64,000 bases of DNA from Trichaptum fuscoviolaceum (GCA_910574455.1 CAJSYZ010000003.1:4215250-4279249), one strand, 5' to 3'. Counted from the stretch's first letter, positions 48,062 to 59,275 are shown. The notes: generated by a model not told the origin, from the letters alone. A program made the numbers and translations.

Positions 48062-50565
48062 TTAAGCTCCAGGGATCGAGCTGTGTGGGCTGGCGTATGT
48101 GCTTCGGGTGTCCCAGTTGGACAGCATCGGTTTTTCCCAACGTTCAGGATCCCAATCTTCCGTATCCATGACCGCTACGCCAGGCGCATGCTCAGCTTCA
48201 CCATTCGAAGGCCTCCGTGCTAGAGAGCTAGCGATCTGTCGGATGGTAATAATACTGCGCCTGTGGAAATCTTCCATGCGCTGACGCCATTCAACAACCG
48301 GGAAACGCTGGACAGCCAATCGAGCACGCAAGATAGCACCCTCGTCTTCCGTAGACTTAAGCACCATTTAAATTGCCCTCGTAAGCTGGGACAACATGTG
48401 TGCTGATGAACTCGATTCGACAGAGAACCACTGTAACCAAAGTTAGATTGTAGATTAGAGACAGAGAATATGAACTTACCCATCCAGGCATGAGACCGAG
48501 ACCACCAAGCGAGCACAAACACCAAGGGCACCTTTGCGACCGAACTCGACAGCGACTAAACCGAACGGCTCATCACGCGAAGAGATTAAAGCAAAGTCGG
48601 CACCACTGAACAAGTACGGAGGCACAGCAGTGAACTCAGGCCTCGATAGTACACTTGGTCCGGATACATCTCCATGAGACGAGCAAGCTTCTCCGCAGCG
48701 AAACGACCATACAAATGAATGACGGCATGATCTCGAGCTCCCAGTGTCCGTCGGCAGTATTGTCCATCTGAAAATCCACACCTCTGTCGAAACCCCACGT
48801 ATTGAACTGACCACGGGTGAGGAAGTGAGGGACAATGCGCTGGTGAGCATAATTCCTGTCCGCATGCACACCAGTATAGGCTGATGCAGCAATACCAGTT
48901 AAGTCTAACTCAAATCGAATCAGTAAGTATACAGCTCATATAAGAGTAAAAGCGCTTACATTGCACAATAATATGCTCGCCTGTCCACCAACTCTCATCA
49001 TTATCAAACAAGCTCTTATCTATGCTCGTCACATCCTCATACGCAGCCCACGTCCATTTCTGTCCTGCAAAGGCGGGTTGTTCCAGATGATGACAATAAT
49101 ACCGTCTGGCACGCCCATCAGCGTCGCGTTCCACGCCCACGAGCTCGCCCCAGCACCCGAGATCGTTGCAGGATCGGAGTTATGCAACCGCTCCGCAGTT
49201 CACGGCGGTGATCAAGGGGCTTCCACCCTTGCCCGAGCTGAGACGTTGAACGAGATGCTCGCCGTCACCTGGCCACAGTTCATCGGGTCGTTGGATTCCA
49301 AGCTAATATCGACCGTCGTCGCATTCGCATCGCCCGACTCCGCCTGTATGCGAGCATCGTGACCTGACCTGAACCTCGTCAACTGCGGAGGGACCGCAAC
49401 CCACTCCGCCTCAGGCACAAGCAGCTTGAAGCTATACGGATCCATCGTGATACTATTAAAGCGTCCCTGGAATGGCGTGTTGCCGTTGTTGCTACAATGA
49501 CAGCGAGTGTTACAAAGTGGACGTCTCAAACGGCGCAAACAGATTATTCACGACCGTCCCGGCACGCGAGGCAGTCCACAAGCCCAGTTCGATTTCCGTC
49601 TGATTAGATCCAGGTAGCTGCTCGAAATGCGTCCAATTTTCGCGCTGCACAAGGTCGAATCCATCCTGAAGGGCAGCATAGACAGAGCGGAGGTAGTTGA
49701 ACTGCGTGTACATGCGCTGCGCCTCCGACGTCGGGTCAAAAGTGATCAAGCGAATTCGAATCATCGTAACAGCCTGAGCCTTCTGCAACGGCTTGTTCAT
49801 ATACTGGTCTGAGCCGAGTTTGTAGCATCCATGGCGCTGCCAAACGGGGTTGGCGGGCATAGCTTGACGACTGTTCCAAGATCAGCACTCAGGTCCTGAC
49901 AGATATGAATGAGATATGAAAAAGGTACTAACCCAAAGAGATAGTTGCCAGCACCGTTATCGCAGCTAAATCAGGAGGCGGCAGCATCGTCGGTGTACGA
50001 CCACGGCCAATATACAAAGCTCTGAAGGTGATGCCACCCGGTGACTTCACCGGTAATGAAGAAGTTGTTCTTGTTGACACTTGCCGCACACGAGCGCGCA
50101 GCTGTGGTCCATTCTGTCAGTGCGTTCAATGCGACCTATGTGCTGTTGTCGATACGAATGGCGTCGATGCCGAGTGCCGCGATTCGCCATCACTTAAGGA
50201 TTCCACACCGTCAGACGATTTTGCACGGATGCGATCTTGGTCAGTCGAATGAACACCAAAGGCCTATACAGCCTGAGGGAAAAATCAAACTGTGGACAAC
50301 ACCGCCGAAGCGCAGCTGCGTCTCCCGCCAATCGTTTTCAAACATCGTCTGGAAGAAGTCATTGTTGCTCGGGTCTCCATTGGCAAACCTGTTTAGCAGC
50401 ACAGGCTGCACAGCCTGGATGTAGGAGAAGGAGAGAAACATCGGAGAGATGCTAAAAGCACCAGCAATTGTGCCAGTGCTTGTCCGCACTGTAGCTGAGC
50501 AGTCAAGGCGCGAAATATAATAAGGCCCTAGGTTCCGACCTTGTCGCGATCCGTCCGAAACTGTA
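48062..50565 (-). pseudogene. alpha-1,3-glucan synthase, rearranged remnant
   Basis: Pieces follow the order of a cell-wall alpha-1,3-glucan synthase, but large blocks are missing. Amylase-domain start: GRNLGPYYISRLDCSATVRT, FSISPMFLSFSYIQAVQPVL, NDWRETQLRFGG. Then a jump to ALGIDAIRIDN...NNFFITGEVTG and YIGRGRTPTM with in-frame stops, and another jump to QRHGCYKLGSDQYMNKPL and YAALQDGFDLVQRENWTHF. Then [62 protein letters not shown]...WELEIMP. There the glucan-binding-like part is fused to the end of the glycosyltransferase domain ([55 protein letters not shown]). Most of the synthase domain and all C-terminal membrane segments are gone. Stops, frameshifts and deletions make it nonfunctional. 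Confidence 0.88.
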
Positions 50566-51479
50566 AGGCAATGAATTGGATCTGAAGCTGTGCAATAGAT
50601 CTAAAGATCTAAAGATGATGTACTACTTGAAGTTGCAAAGCTGTGTACTTACTACATTAGGCAAAAAAGATTAGGCATCGGGCGTGCGAAAGTCACGTGT
50701 CAGTAAAGCTTTCTCTTGTAAAACGGTGATCCTTTTAGCAAAACAAAACCCTCTACCCTTACGGGTCTCGGGAAAAAGCAGTTAGAGGCTGTGAGTTAAC
50801 TCACAGCAGAGCCCACGACCCGTGGATAGGCAAGAAGAAAGTGATAAAGAAAGGAAAGAGAAAGCACTTTATTCCATAGTCTATAGTCTACATGTAACAA
50901 GGTGAAAACAGGATTAGATGCAGTAAGGTGTGAGACAAGAATTCAAGAGAGGTCATAGGAATGAGGGTTGCGTCCAGCCACCTGAACCTCACAAATAGCG
51001 CAGAAGGACGACCCAGCACGTCTTTGCCCAGCTCATCTTGACCAGCATCCACCGTTGTTGTCACTTGGCGCTCGACAACAACCGCTGTAGCCTGCTGTCT
51101 TCCACTCGACTTCTACTACGGATAGCTTGCGTCAATGACTCTCTTGCCCTTGCCACTCTTACAAGTGGTATGATACCACTGCGCCTTCCTCTCTGAGACT
51201 CACGTCCTAGTGTGGTTCGACGTGGGGTGTAAGCCGGAGGCACCTCGTCAACATTACAAATGTGTCTTGCAGCCTTCGGAAGCCCTTCATCCTATTGAGT
51301 ACACTTCGTCCACATACGCCAATAGCCACAGGTCATAAGGGAAGAGCCAGTAACTCCGCACGCAAATTAGTGTTGCAATCGCAGCAGGGGCAACAGTCGG
51401 TCATCGCGGTCGGCAGGAAATTGAGCATCGCCGCTTGATGCACCCTGCATACGCATGACGCCTTCAGCCTATAGCAGTG
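50566..51479. other. repeat-like sequence between pseudogenes
   Basis: No gene seen. Holds the 20-base perfect palindrome listed separately and a longer imperfect stem around it (ACGGGTC near 50761 against GACCCGT near 50818). A second near-palindrome, GTGGTATGATACCAC, sits near 51168. A minus-strand frame (51061-51243) is arginine-rich without homology I know. The sequence from TGTGAGTTAACTCACAG onward has the TG start of an LTR, but I could not find a matching end or partner. Confidence 0.4.
50788..50807. repeat. perfect 20-bp palindrome
   Basis: GCTGTGAGTTAACTCACAGC is identical to its reverse complement. It lies in the degenerate island and may mark the terminus of a mobile element. Confidence 0.9.
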
Positions 51480-51685
51480 CCGTTGAGGCAGAGCTTCCTT
51501 TGAAGGATAGAAGGTCATGTTGAAGAGGGTATTGACTAGCGCCGACTTTTCCAGTCCAGATTTATCTGAGAGGAAAGTGAAAAGGATATCAGCGGAGAAC
51601 ATCAAAGGTAGAGATCACACGTACCAACAACCATGCTCAGGGTGTCATTTAGAACAGGCGCAGGGGTGATGTCGAACCGTTTGCT
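51480..51685 (-). pseudogene. septin GTPase fragment
   Basis: Two short exon-like pieces joined by an intact intron (51624-51566): VLNDTLSMVVG followed by DKSGLEKSALVNTLFN and MTFYPSKEALPQ. Septins of the Cdc3/Cdc12 type read VVGESGLGKSTLxNTLFNTTLYPPKE here. The invariant P-loop glycine is replaced by glutamate, with one extra residue, and no septin sequence follows. About 60 residues out of an expected 350 or more, so a dead fragment. Same strand as the two larger remnants. Confidence 0.75.
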
Positions 51686-51977
51686 GTTCCGTCAGAGAGA
51701 ACGCGTCGCCATTAGGAGCGTCAAAACATGAGACCAGCTTTGAGGAAAGAACAAGAAAGAGGACACACGTTAAGCGTTGGCGACGATGGGACTGCAGTGT
51801 CTCGGGTCGTTCCGAGACAATAATTTACATAAGATACACATCTTTGTCATTGTCATGTGAGCAAAAAGGACTTATATATCGAAATCTGCCCATATATATC
51901 CAAGGACCCCCCAAATAAAGCAATTTCACGTGACCAAATGAGTTTTGGCGGTAAAAACAGACAGTTGCATACCCTAA

Positions 51978-52034
51978 GAATACCCAGCGACCTAAGGTCG
52001 CGGGAATACCCAGCGACCTAAGGTCGCGGGAATA
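51978..52034. repeat. tandem 26-bp repeat with internal palindrome
   Basis: Two perfect 26-base units (51978-52003, 52004-52029) and the start of a third. Each contains GCGACCTAAGGTCGC, 7-base arms around a single A. Function unknown; it lies 160-210 bases downstream of the aspartic protease stop. Confidence 0.9.
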
Positions 52035-52190
52035 AGACACATTTTAAACCCAAAAATGCTTGCCAGTGAATCGCCCACAAACATGAACATATCCTACTAG
52101 TACGAGGATAGAAGATGGAAATGAAACCTAAACGAAAGAACCTTTATACCTAACCCCAGCCCGGAAATTCAGAAAATACAATAGCAAATT

Positions 52191-53652
52191 TTAAGAAATA
52201 GCAGCAAAGCCGACTTGCTCGTTTCCAACGTCAAAGGCTAGATGAGATCACGTAAGACAAAATATCGTGCAGTTAATGAGGATCTTACATGTATAGACGT
52301 TGCGCAAGAATACATCTCCCAGGATCCAGAAGCCTGAAAATAAGACAGTCAACGCTAGAGCCAAGCAGATGTATAGTTTTTATGCTTACCTAGACTGTCA
52401 TCCCCCAGGATTCCACCGACACAGTCGCTTGAGCCATCTGATGCCGGTCCAAGGCTGAAATTGTCTGCAGAGATGGAGAAATCCTTTCCAGCGATCGTGA
52501 AGGAAACGTTGTCCGGTACGCTGTCACAAGGGATCGTGTAAGTGCCACTGCCGAGGGTGCTGCTTGCATCCTTGGAGCCAGGGATGGCCGCATAGATGCT
52601 CGCGACGTTGCTGGTGTCGCCGATGATGAGAGTGGTGCCGGTATCAACGATGGCTTCGACGCCCGAGGAGAAGACCGAGTTGGAACCAACGCTCGCACCA
52701 TCAAGACTGATCTGCCAGTAACCCTGCTGTGTGACTGGAGCATAGGTCAATGAGCCGTCGAACTTTGAGTTGTCTACTCCGCCGAGGTAAAGCTCCGAGC
52801 CGGACTTGAGGAGAGTGAAGCCGAAAACCGGTTCAGCAACCTTGCCCTGTGCGACGAGCGTCTGGAAGACTGGGGGAGAGTTGTACTCGGAGATGGACTG
52901 GAAGGCCATGCCCATGAGACCGTCAGGGGGGAAGCGGGAGGACTCAAAGCCGGAATACGTGCTAGCAGCTCCGAGTCGCTGCTTCGTCGCAATGAGACCC
53001 CCAAAGTTGACAGTGTCCGTGTACTGCTCTCCAGAGACGGTGGAGCCGTCGCCGTAAGCAAGAGAAAACTTCTTCTTCGCGTCTTTAGCGGTGCTGCTCT
53101 TGGAGGGGTTGTATTTGGTATGACCAGAGCATGAGGAGCCACAGTTAGAAGAGGGGAGGAAGAGATCGCTCGACCCGGTGTCGAAATCAACTAGTGAAAG
53201 CAAGGTTGTCAGGTTCCAGCAGCTCGGCAGTTCATAACAAGCAATACGCACTTGAGAAGGTCACAGCAGGTGTGCCAACTTTGATATTGCCTTGCCAGAG
53301 CTCTTCCTGTTCGTCAGTCAGAGTGACCTTGCCAGTGCTAGCGCGCTTCTGCACAGCGCCTTGCACCCAGTTAGGATGCTTGGAGCCCGTGTTCTTCTCG
53401 TAGTTGTCAAAGCCACGTTGGATCTTGCTATATGGATTCAAATCAGCACAATATAGATTGTTCACAAAAATACAAAACGTACGCATGAACGTGGTCGACA
53501 TGAGCTCTGAGCGCATCAGTGTCAACCACGCCATTCCTGACAATTACGTTTCGCTTGTGTAGCGGAACTGTGATGCCGGATTCGACGGGAGTCGGGGATG
53601 CCGCAACGAGGAACGGAAGGAGAGCAAGGATGGTAGCGACCTTGATCTGCAT
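52191..53652 (-). CDS. secreted pepsin-like aspartic protease, frameshift in the C-terminus
   Basis: Family A1 endopeptidase. Exons 53652-53483, 53427-53252, 53190-52390, 52333-52290, 52237-52191; about 412 residues if intact. Signal peptide MQIKVATILALLPFLVAASP, a propeptide of roughly 80 residues, then the mature enzyme with both catalytic motifs, DFDTGSSDLFLPSS and AIVDTGTTLIIGDTS, and the flap LAYGDGSTVSG. The last conserved stretch (GFWILGDVFLRNVYTSFDVG) is broken: exon 4 reads ATCCTGGAGATG, one G short of the ATCCTGGGAGATG that would continue ILGDVFLRN. As written, translation leaves the family sequence about 25 residues before the end. A three-G run is an easy sequencing error, so this could be intact. 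Likely secreted and acid-active. Confidence 0.9.
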
Positions 53653-55422
53653 AGTGAACTAGGAGTATAGAGCGAAGAGGCTACTGAACTGGGAGCTGGG
53701 CCTTGACTGGTGAAGAATGCGAACGAAAGCGAAGAGCTTTTATAGTCTTCCGGATTATACGTACATCTGAAGTCCAGAGGCCTCTTGGAAGTGTGATGTG
53801 AGCTCGTACGTTGCTGAAAATAGAGACGAGAATAGAATAGCTGCTATCTGAGACGAACTGCGTGGTGAGCCAAGTCGAACACAAGGTCTTAGCGTTCGTC
53901 ATCAGTTCGCGATTTGCTGCGCTTGTCCTGCAGAAGGTGACAGACGCTATTCTCGCCATTCTTGGCACAGTTATAATTAGCACGTCGATCTCTCTTGTGC
54001 GTTCGCGTAGATCTGTCGAAGCCAGACCCGAAATACCATATGATCCTCATTCTGGAAGAAGCCACAACACCAATCATCAACCGAACTATTGCGAGGTTTC
54101 ATGTGTACGCAGCAGAAGAAACCATGCAGACCATACAGAACTCGATCACGAGCGGAAGGTCAATTAGATTCTAATAGTCGGCATTGCGACATACAGGCCA
54201 TTCGGAGTGTAATCACGCCAGCAGTTTCTCGTCGATATACAGCCAAAAGACCGCAGAGTTACCCTTTGAAAGTCGTCGAGATCAATGGATAAGCGCGGCC
54301 CCGAGCTTATCGAGGGAAGTCCATATGTGACCTCCCGTCCAATTGTTGGTACATTATCCGCGGTCGTTCTGTGCCACAAAAAGATCAGTTGCAGGAGAGC
54401 AATTGAATCACGCGCGAGATCCCACAACGCCAAACTCACAGCAATTTCCGACCATCTTTGAACATCTGCAGACCACTGCAAAACGTTGTACAGTAGGTTT
54501 CCCTTTTCTGAAGTGTAGTTCCTCTTGCAGAATAAGAGTTGCGAATTCGAAATATACGAGCAATTATCTTATCAATTTCCCCTGGCCGAGATCGTTGCGG
54601 ACACATCAGCAGATATCCGAAATCAACCTAGCAATTAGGCTAGTAAAAGCCGGCGTGCACCTCCATCCATGCGGGGCATTATACGATATCTGCAAGGGCT
54701 TCATGCACTTCGGAGACAAGCGGCGCATCAATCATGTGCGCAAGTTTAGCGTTGAGTAGCTCGACCACCAGCGCCATGTGGTTATTTTCAGCAGCCTCTC
54801 TCAGAATATGCTGCTGATACGAGGGGAATTAATCGAGAAGAAGAAAGCTCTGAAGAAGAAAGCTCTGCAAAGCATCGACAGCTCAGGTGCCAGATAGATA
54901 TTTGAAATGGTGAACCAAAACGAACCAGGAACGTTCAAAGTCAAGTTTTCAGCACATGGAATGTTGTCAGATAGTACACTTGAGTGGGGTGGTAATTGCC
55001 AAAGCACATGGACGGATGGATGTAGTTAGCAAACAGAGAAGGATTACGAGCAAGACATCAAGCCCGTAAGCATCATGATAGTATAGGATCCATTACTAGT
55101 AATCAAATCCCACAGCCTGAGCCTGAGCCTGAGTGCCACACCACTGGCACTCACTGGCAGGCAACTTGACCCGTGGGCTACACATACTCGTACTCGCCCC
55201 CTACCTCATATCAGACTGTTGACAACAGTGCTAAGCTGGAACAGAAAATTCTGATAGTAAAACTCACACTATTTTGAGGGCGTACTTTTTCAACTGATGC
55301 GAAATGGTATAGATCAACTTGAGCATATCCCGGTTCGCCAGCGTACGAATAATGCCATAGAAATCAACAAGACTCCTTGCGCCACTTAGCTCGTCCTACC
55401 TTGCTCACCTGCCTACCTTACT
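53653..55422. other. 1.8 kb without a recognisable gene
   Basis: Upstream of both the protease and the EEP gene. A minus-strand stretch near 54810-54580 reads with coding flavour (HMALVVELLNAKLAHMIDAP) but has an in-frame stop in one frame and no partner exons. A 17-base near-tandem duplication (AAGAAGAAAGCTCTG) lies at about 54837-54868. An 8-base-arm hairpin GAGTGCCA/TGGCACTC lies near 55131-55152. Nothing else seen. Confidence 0.4.
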
Positions 55423-56728
55423 ATGCCAACACTACGTCTTTCTACGTGGAATCTTCGATACGACTCAAAGCCCGACTCGATACCCGTCACCTTGTCCCTC
55501 GAAGGCCTTCCTGGCCCACTTGTCGAACCAGACGTTTACCGGAATGTAGATGGAGAAAAGCCCTGGAGTACAAGGAGATTAGAAGTTGTGCGGCACTTGC
55601 TGAATGAGGATGTAATTCTTGCAGGTGAGTACGTGTCACCGCCTTGAAGAGTCTGGTATCTGACTCAGGAAAGGCTTCCAAGAGGCCTTGAAGAGGCAAG
55701 TGGACGATCTCCTAGAACTATTGCCAATGGGCGGAAGCGATTGGGGTTATGTATGCCCTCTTACTATATATCTTTTGGAGCGTTAGATTAACTGTCTACG
55801 TGTAGGTGGGTGTTGGGAGAGACGATGGAAACGTTGCAGGAGAATTCTCCCCCATCTTTTTCAACAAGTAAGTATAATCACTCTCAACGTCTGATTTCCG
55901 TCTAACTTCTGGAATAGGAGCCATCTTGAGCTCCTACACAATGATACGTTCTGGCTTTCGTGAGCAACATCTGCCTCGTAGTTCTTTGCTAATCCTAAGG
56001 CTCAGACGATATAGACAATCGCCATTCAAGGTTGGCTCTAGATATCCACATGCTGGATCTGTGCGAATATGTACTTGTGCTCGTTTTAAACTACTGGATG
56101 AGGGGAGGCCCTCGGAATTTGTTATTCTGAACACACATCTGGACAACTCGTCTGATTCACAACGGAAACTTGGTGCTTCTTTACTTCTCTTCAGAGCGAA
56201 ATATGAAGCTCGAGGTTCGGAGTGCCCTGTGTTTGTTATAGGAGACTTCAACAGGTACGAATGCTGTCATCCTCATTGTATATTAAATATCCATGTCGGA
56301 GCCCCTTCAGTTCTGCAGACAATGAACTTGATTCAGGCGCATACAAAATCCTCACCGGTGCAATGGACCCTGACAAGGTTGATGCAGAATTTGCATTCCG
56401 GTACTATGTCCCGGACGGACAACTTCCAAGCTTCCACATGAAGGATAGCCGTGGCGTTACAAAGCCCTTAAATATCTGTGGTAACTTCTCTACTTTCACT
56501 GACTTTACAGACCCAGAGAATACCGAATATCAGATGGGTAGGATCGACTTCATATTTGGAGACAGTATAAGCAATTGGTGAGAATTGTCAATATGTGAGA
56601 TGTTTGTTACGTTTCCTCCTAACATTAAGATTAGGCAATCTGAGAAATACAAAGTTCCGAGCGTCCTGTCCGATGATGGTATTCTTGCAAGCGACCACCG
56701 GCCAATCTTCTCGACGATTAAATGGTAG
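55423..56728 (+). CDS. endonuclease/exonuclease/phosphatase (EEP) family protein
   Basis: DNase I-like metal-dependent phosphoesterase of 330 residues. Seven exons: 55423-55624, 55674-55750, 55806-55867, 55918-55959, 56006-56254, 56311-56577, 56635-56728. All EEP signature blocks are present in order: LRLSTWNLRYDSKP (metal-binding Asn), AGFQEAL (catalytic Glu), FVILNTHLDN, VFVIGDFNR, IDFIF, and the closing SDHRPIFSTI (Asp-His pair). No signal peptide or leucine-rich repeats, so not a Ccr4 proper. The substrate could be nucleic acid or a sugar/inositol phosphate. The small fourth exon (42 bases) completes HNDTFWLS before RICTCARF. Confidence 0.92.
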
Positions 56729-57386
56729 TTATAATAACGCTATCGTATCTATTAGCTCTATTCATTGTATAATTCATGAAGTTTTGTAAGTTGGGGTAAA
56801 AGTCGTGCCAAGCCAACACAGGTTGAGCGTTTGTGTGGTACATATATTGTAATTTTTAAAAACACACCTTAGCATATAACGTGAGCATCCAAGGCTCGCA
56901 CTCTCGTTTGGGAGAAGATGTGACCTCCTTTTGGAGAAAGACGTAGTTAACCTTGCATATGCATCTTAAAGGCGGTAAATACGTTTCAGTCCAATATTTC
57001 TCCGAATAGATAGATAAACAACGTACCCGAACACATCAGGGCCTCGAAGGCTCCTATTGTTATTATACCCAGGTCTTACATATTTCACCATGCACATTGC
57101 TAAGGACGTCTTTTAGAACAACACTTTTTCTTTGAGAGAGTGGTTAATGGGAGGAACTTGCGAGCCTGTGGCAGTGAGGTCGGCTTTCAAGTTCAAAGTG
57201 AGTGATCGAAGTATAACTCAATTATCCGCGGCGGCGGGATTTCACGAAGTTCAAGCCGTTGGTCATAGTCTATAGTACGAGATGTTTTGCCTTCAGATGA
57301 TATTATCGTTGGATACATAGGCTAAGAATGGTGCTATAGCACTACTATATCACCAAATATAAGCCAACAGTATGTACCGTGAAATA
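56729..57386. other. convergent spacer, EEP / AIM9-like
   Basis: About 660 bases between two 3' ends. AT-rich, with no open frame over 60 codons and no repeat or RNA signature that I can identify. Confidence 0.5.
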
Positions 57387-59275
57387 TTAAAAGTAATCCT
57401 CTTCGTCCATATCGTCCAATAACCAATTCGCACTTATCTTAGCCCGGTCTTCCTCATCAGAAATCTTGCTCAAGAACGTCTGCTTTAGCAGCTCGGCCAT
57501 AGATTTGGCCTTCTCGTAGTCTTCGTTAGTCACCCAGGTCTCCGATTCAAAACCAACGCAGCCTCGAATCAACTCAAAATTCTCGTCCGCTATTTGCAAT
57601 CTTTCGCTCAACTCCCTCGTCTTGCGTAGGTCCTCGGCTTCAAACGCGACTGGGCAAGGTACACCTTCCCCCACAAGACTCTCCCAATTCTCCACTACCT
57701 TTATCAGGGAAGACTTCAGCTCGTGTGTCTCACCTTCCCACGGAGCACCGGCTTCGCAATAAAGGCGATAGATGAATATGGACACGGTGTCCGACAACAC
57801 CTCGTGTTGGAGTTTGTTGTACTGCTCCATGTTCTTCACATAGTGGAAGTGGACGATACGGTTGAAGTAGAGTTCCATCGCCTGGCTCTGTTCGTCTTGG
57901 TCTAACTCGTCCATATTCGCCGGTAGTGAGGGTGGGATGAGTACCTGAGAGACCGGGTCATCATAATTCTGAAAACGATCCGGTATAATAGCGTGGAGAA
58001 ATATAGGTAGGATTGCGGCGTGTTGCCAGTCGAGTAGGCCCACGATCTTTAACTCTTTAGATTCTGACGAAGTCGACACAATCACATTGCTCGTATGGAG
58101 ATCGGGATGTTTGAGACAAAAACGATGGAGGGCTGAGTTATTATTGGGGACGAGCAAAGGTACGATGAGAAGGTAACGTTCGAGATTTTTTACGTGGTCC
58201 GCCGGTGACTGTTCCTTGTATTCGTAATATTCCCTTCTTTCACGCCGGAACGGTAGTAAAGGTCGACCGAATTTCTCCAGATACGCTATTTCCTTGCGAG
58301 CTGCTGCTAAGAGCGCCGCCTCGATGTTTTCGTCTTCAGTATCGATTAGTACTGGAACGTTTAATACGAGTAATTAAACAGATACGCGTACATGGACCCC
58401 TGTTCACGTCGAGCTGCGATCTCCTTCCGTACCACATACGCACCCTGGCATCTGGGCCAATACAAAAGCGATCGTCGTCAAGCGTAATGCCGGTTCGTCC
58501 TGTCACCTTCTCCAAGTCTTTAGTGTAGTAAAGACTTCCACCAGCCGGGAAAGGAATCGACATCATTCGAGATTCTAACTGAACAAGTTGACGCAACACC
58601 GAAGTGATTTCCGGTTCCTCCAGCTCCTGCCACACGTCACTGAGCTTTGTACCTTTCATAAATTCCATGAAGATATACTCCGTCTTCGCAGCGTTGTCCG
58701 ACGAAGGAGAATAATCATAAACCTCGGGAACAGGCAGCCCAGAGGAACGGAGCATACGCATTGTGGCCACTTCACTAGCGATGGCGTAGAACTTTGGGAC
58801 CGTGACAAGGTAAGGAATTCGGGCCACCATTTCGAAACCGTCATGCATTGTGATAAGGAAAGTCCGATTGAAGCCGCCCTCGGCGAGTTTCACAAATGTA
58901 TGTATATCTTGCGAAGTTCGACCAACAGACTGCGACGCCAGGCGACAGAGCTCGTCGACGTCGAACTCACGTCTGCGTTCTTCGAGGCGAAGTTCGTTGT
59001 TAACGCTGAGATTACAGATTAAACCAATACGCGAAGGAACTAGATGTGCAAACTTACAGCCAGTGTCCCGATGAATAGTTAAATAGATCATCAGGATTGC
59101 TTGACTTGCTTGATATTGCACGACGGGGCAGTCTCCAAGAAGACCGAGCGAAGGTGAAGGATAATGAGGAAGGACATGTTGCACGCAGGGAGGAAAGAGG
59201 GCGACACAAAGGCGGTGAGGTTGAGACTGGTAGTAATTTGAAAGCAAGCCCCGCACGCTTTAGGCAGAAGTACAT
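57387..59275 (-). CDS. AIM9-like mitochondrial aminoglycoside-phosphotransferase-fold protein
   Basis: 598 residues; exons 59275-59058, 59005-58392, 58351-57387. The first exon supplies a basic, hydroxylated presequence (MYFCLKRAGLAFKLLPVSTS, then LRATCPSSLSF and RRAISSKSSNPDDLF) typical of matrix targeting. The kinase fold follows: KLAEGGFNRTFLITMHDG, VARIPYLVTVPKF, YIFMEFMKGTKLSDVWQEL, the catalytic loop LKHPDLHTSNVIVS (H-x-D-x4-N) and the metal-binding LLDWQHAAILPIF. Yeast Aim9 belongs to this group and affects mitochondrial inheritance; the substrate is unknown. The second exon has two possible donors; the one after DVNRGP keeps the conserved RGP. Confidence 0.9.

Noticed and set aside
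51061..51243. Possible retrotransposon primer-binding site (TGGTATCATACC).
   Set aside because: Resembles a tRNA-Met primer site only in its first seven bases and is part of a small palindrome. No reverse transcriptase or matching LTR is nearby.
54580..54810. Possible ankyrin-like protein fragment on the minus strand.
   Set aside because: Only one helix-like stretch (HMALVVELLNAKLAHMIDAP), with a stop soon after and no partner exons.
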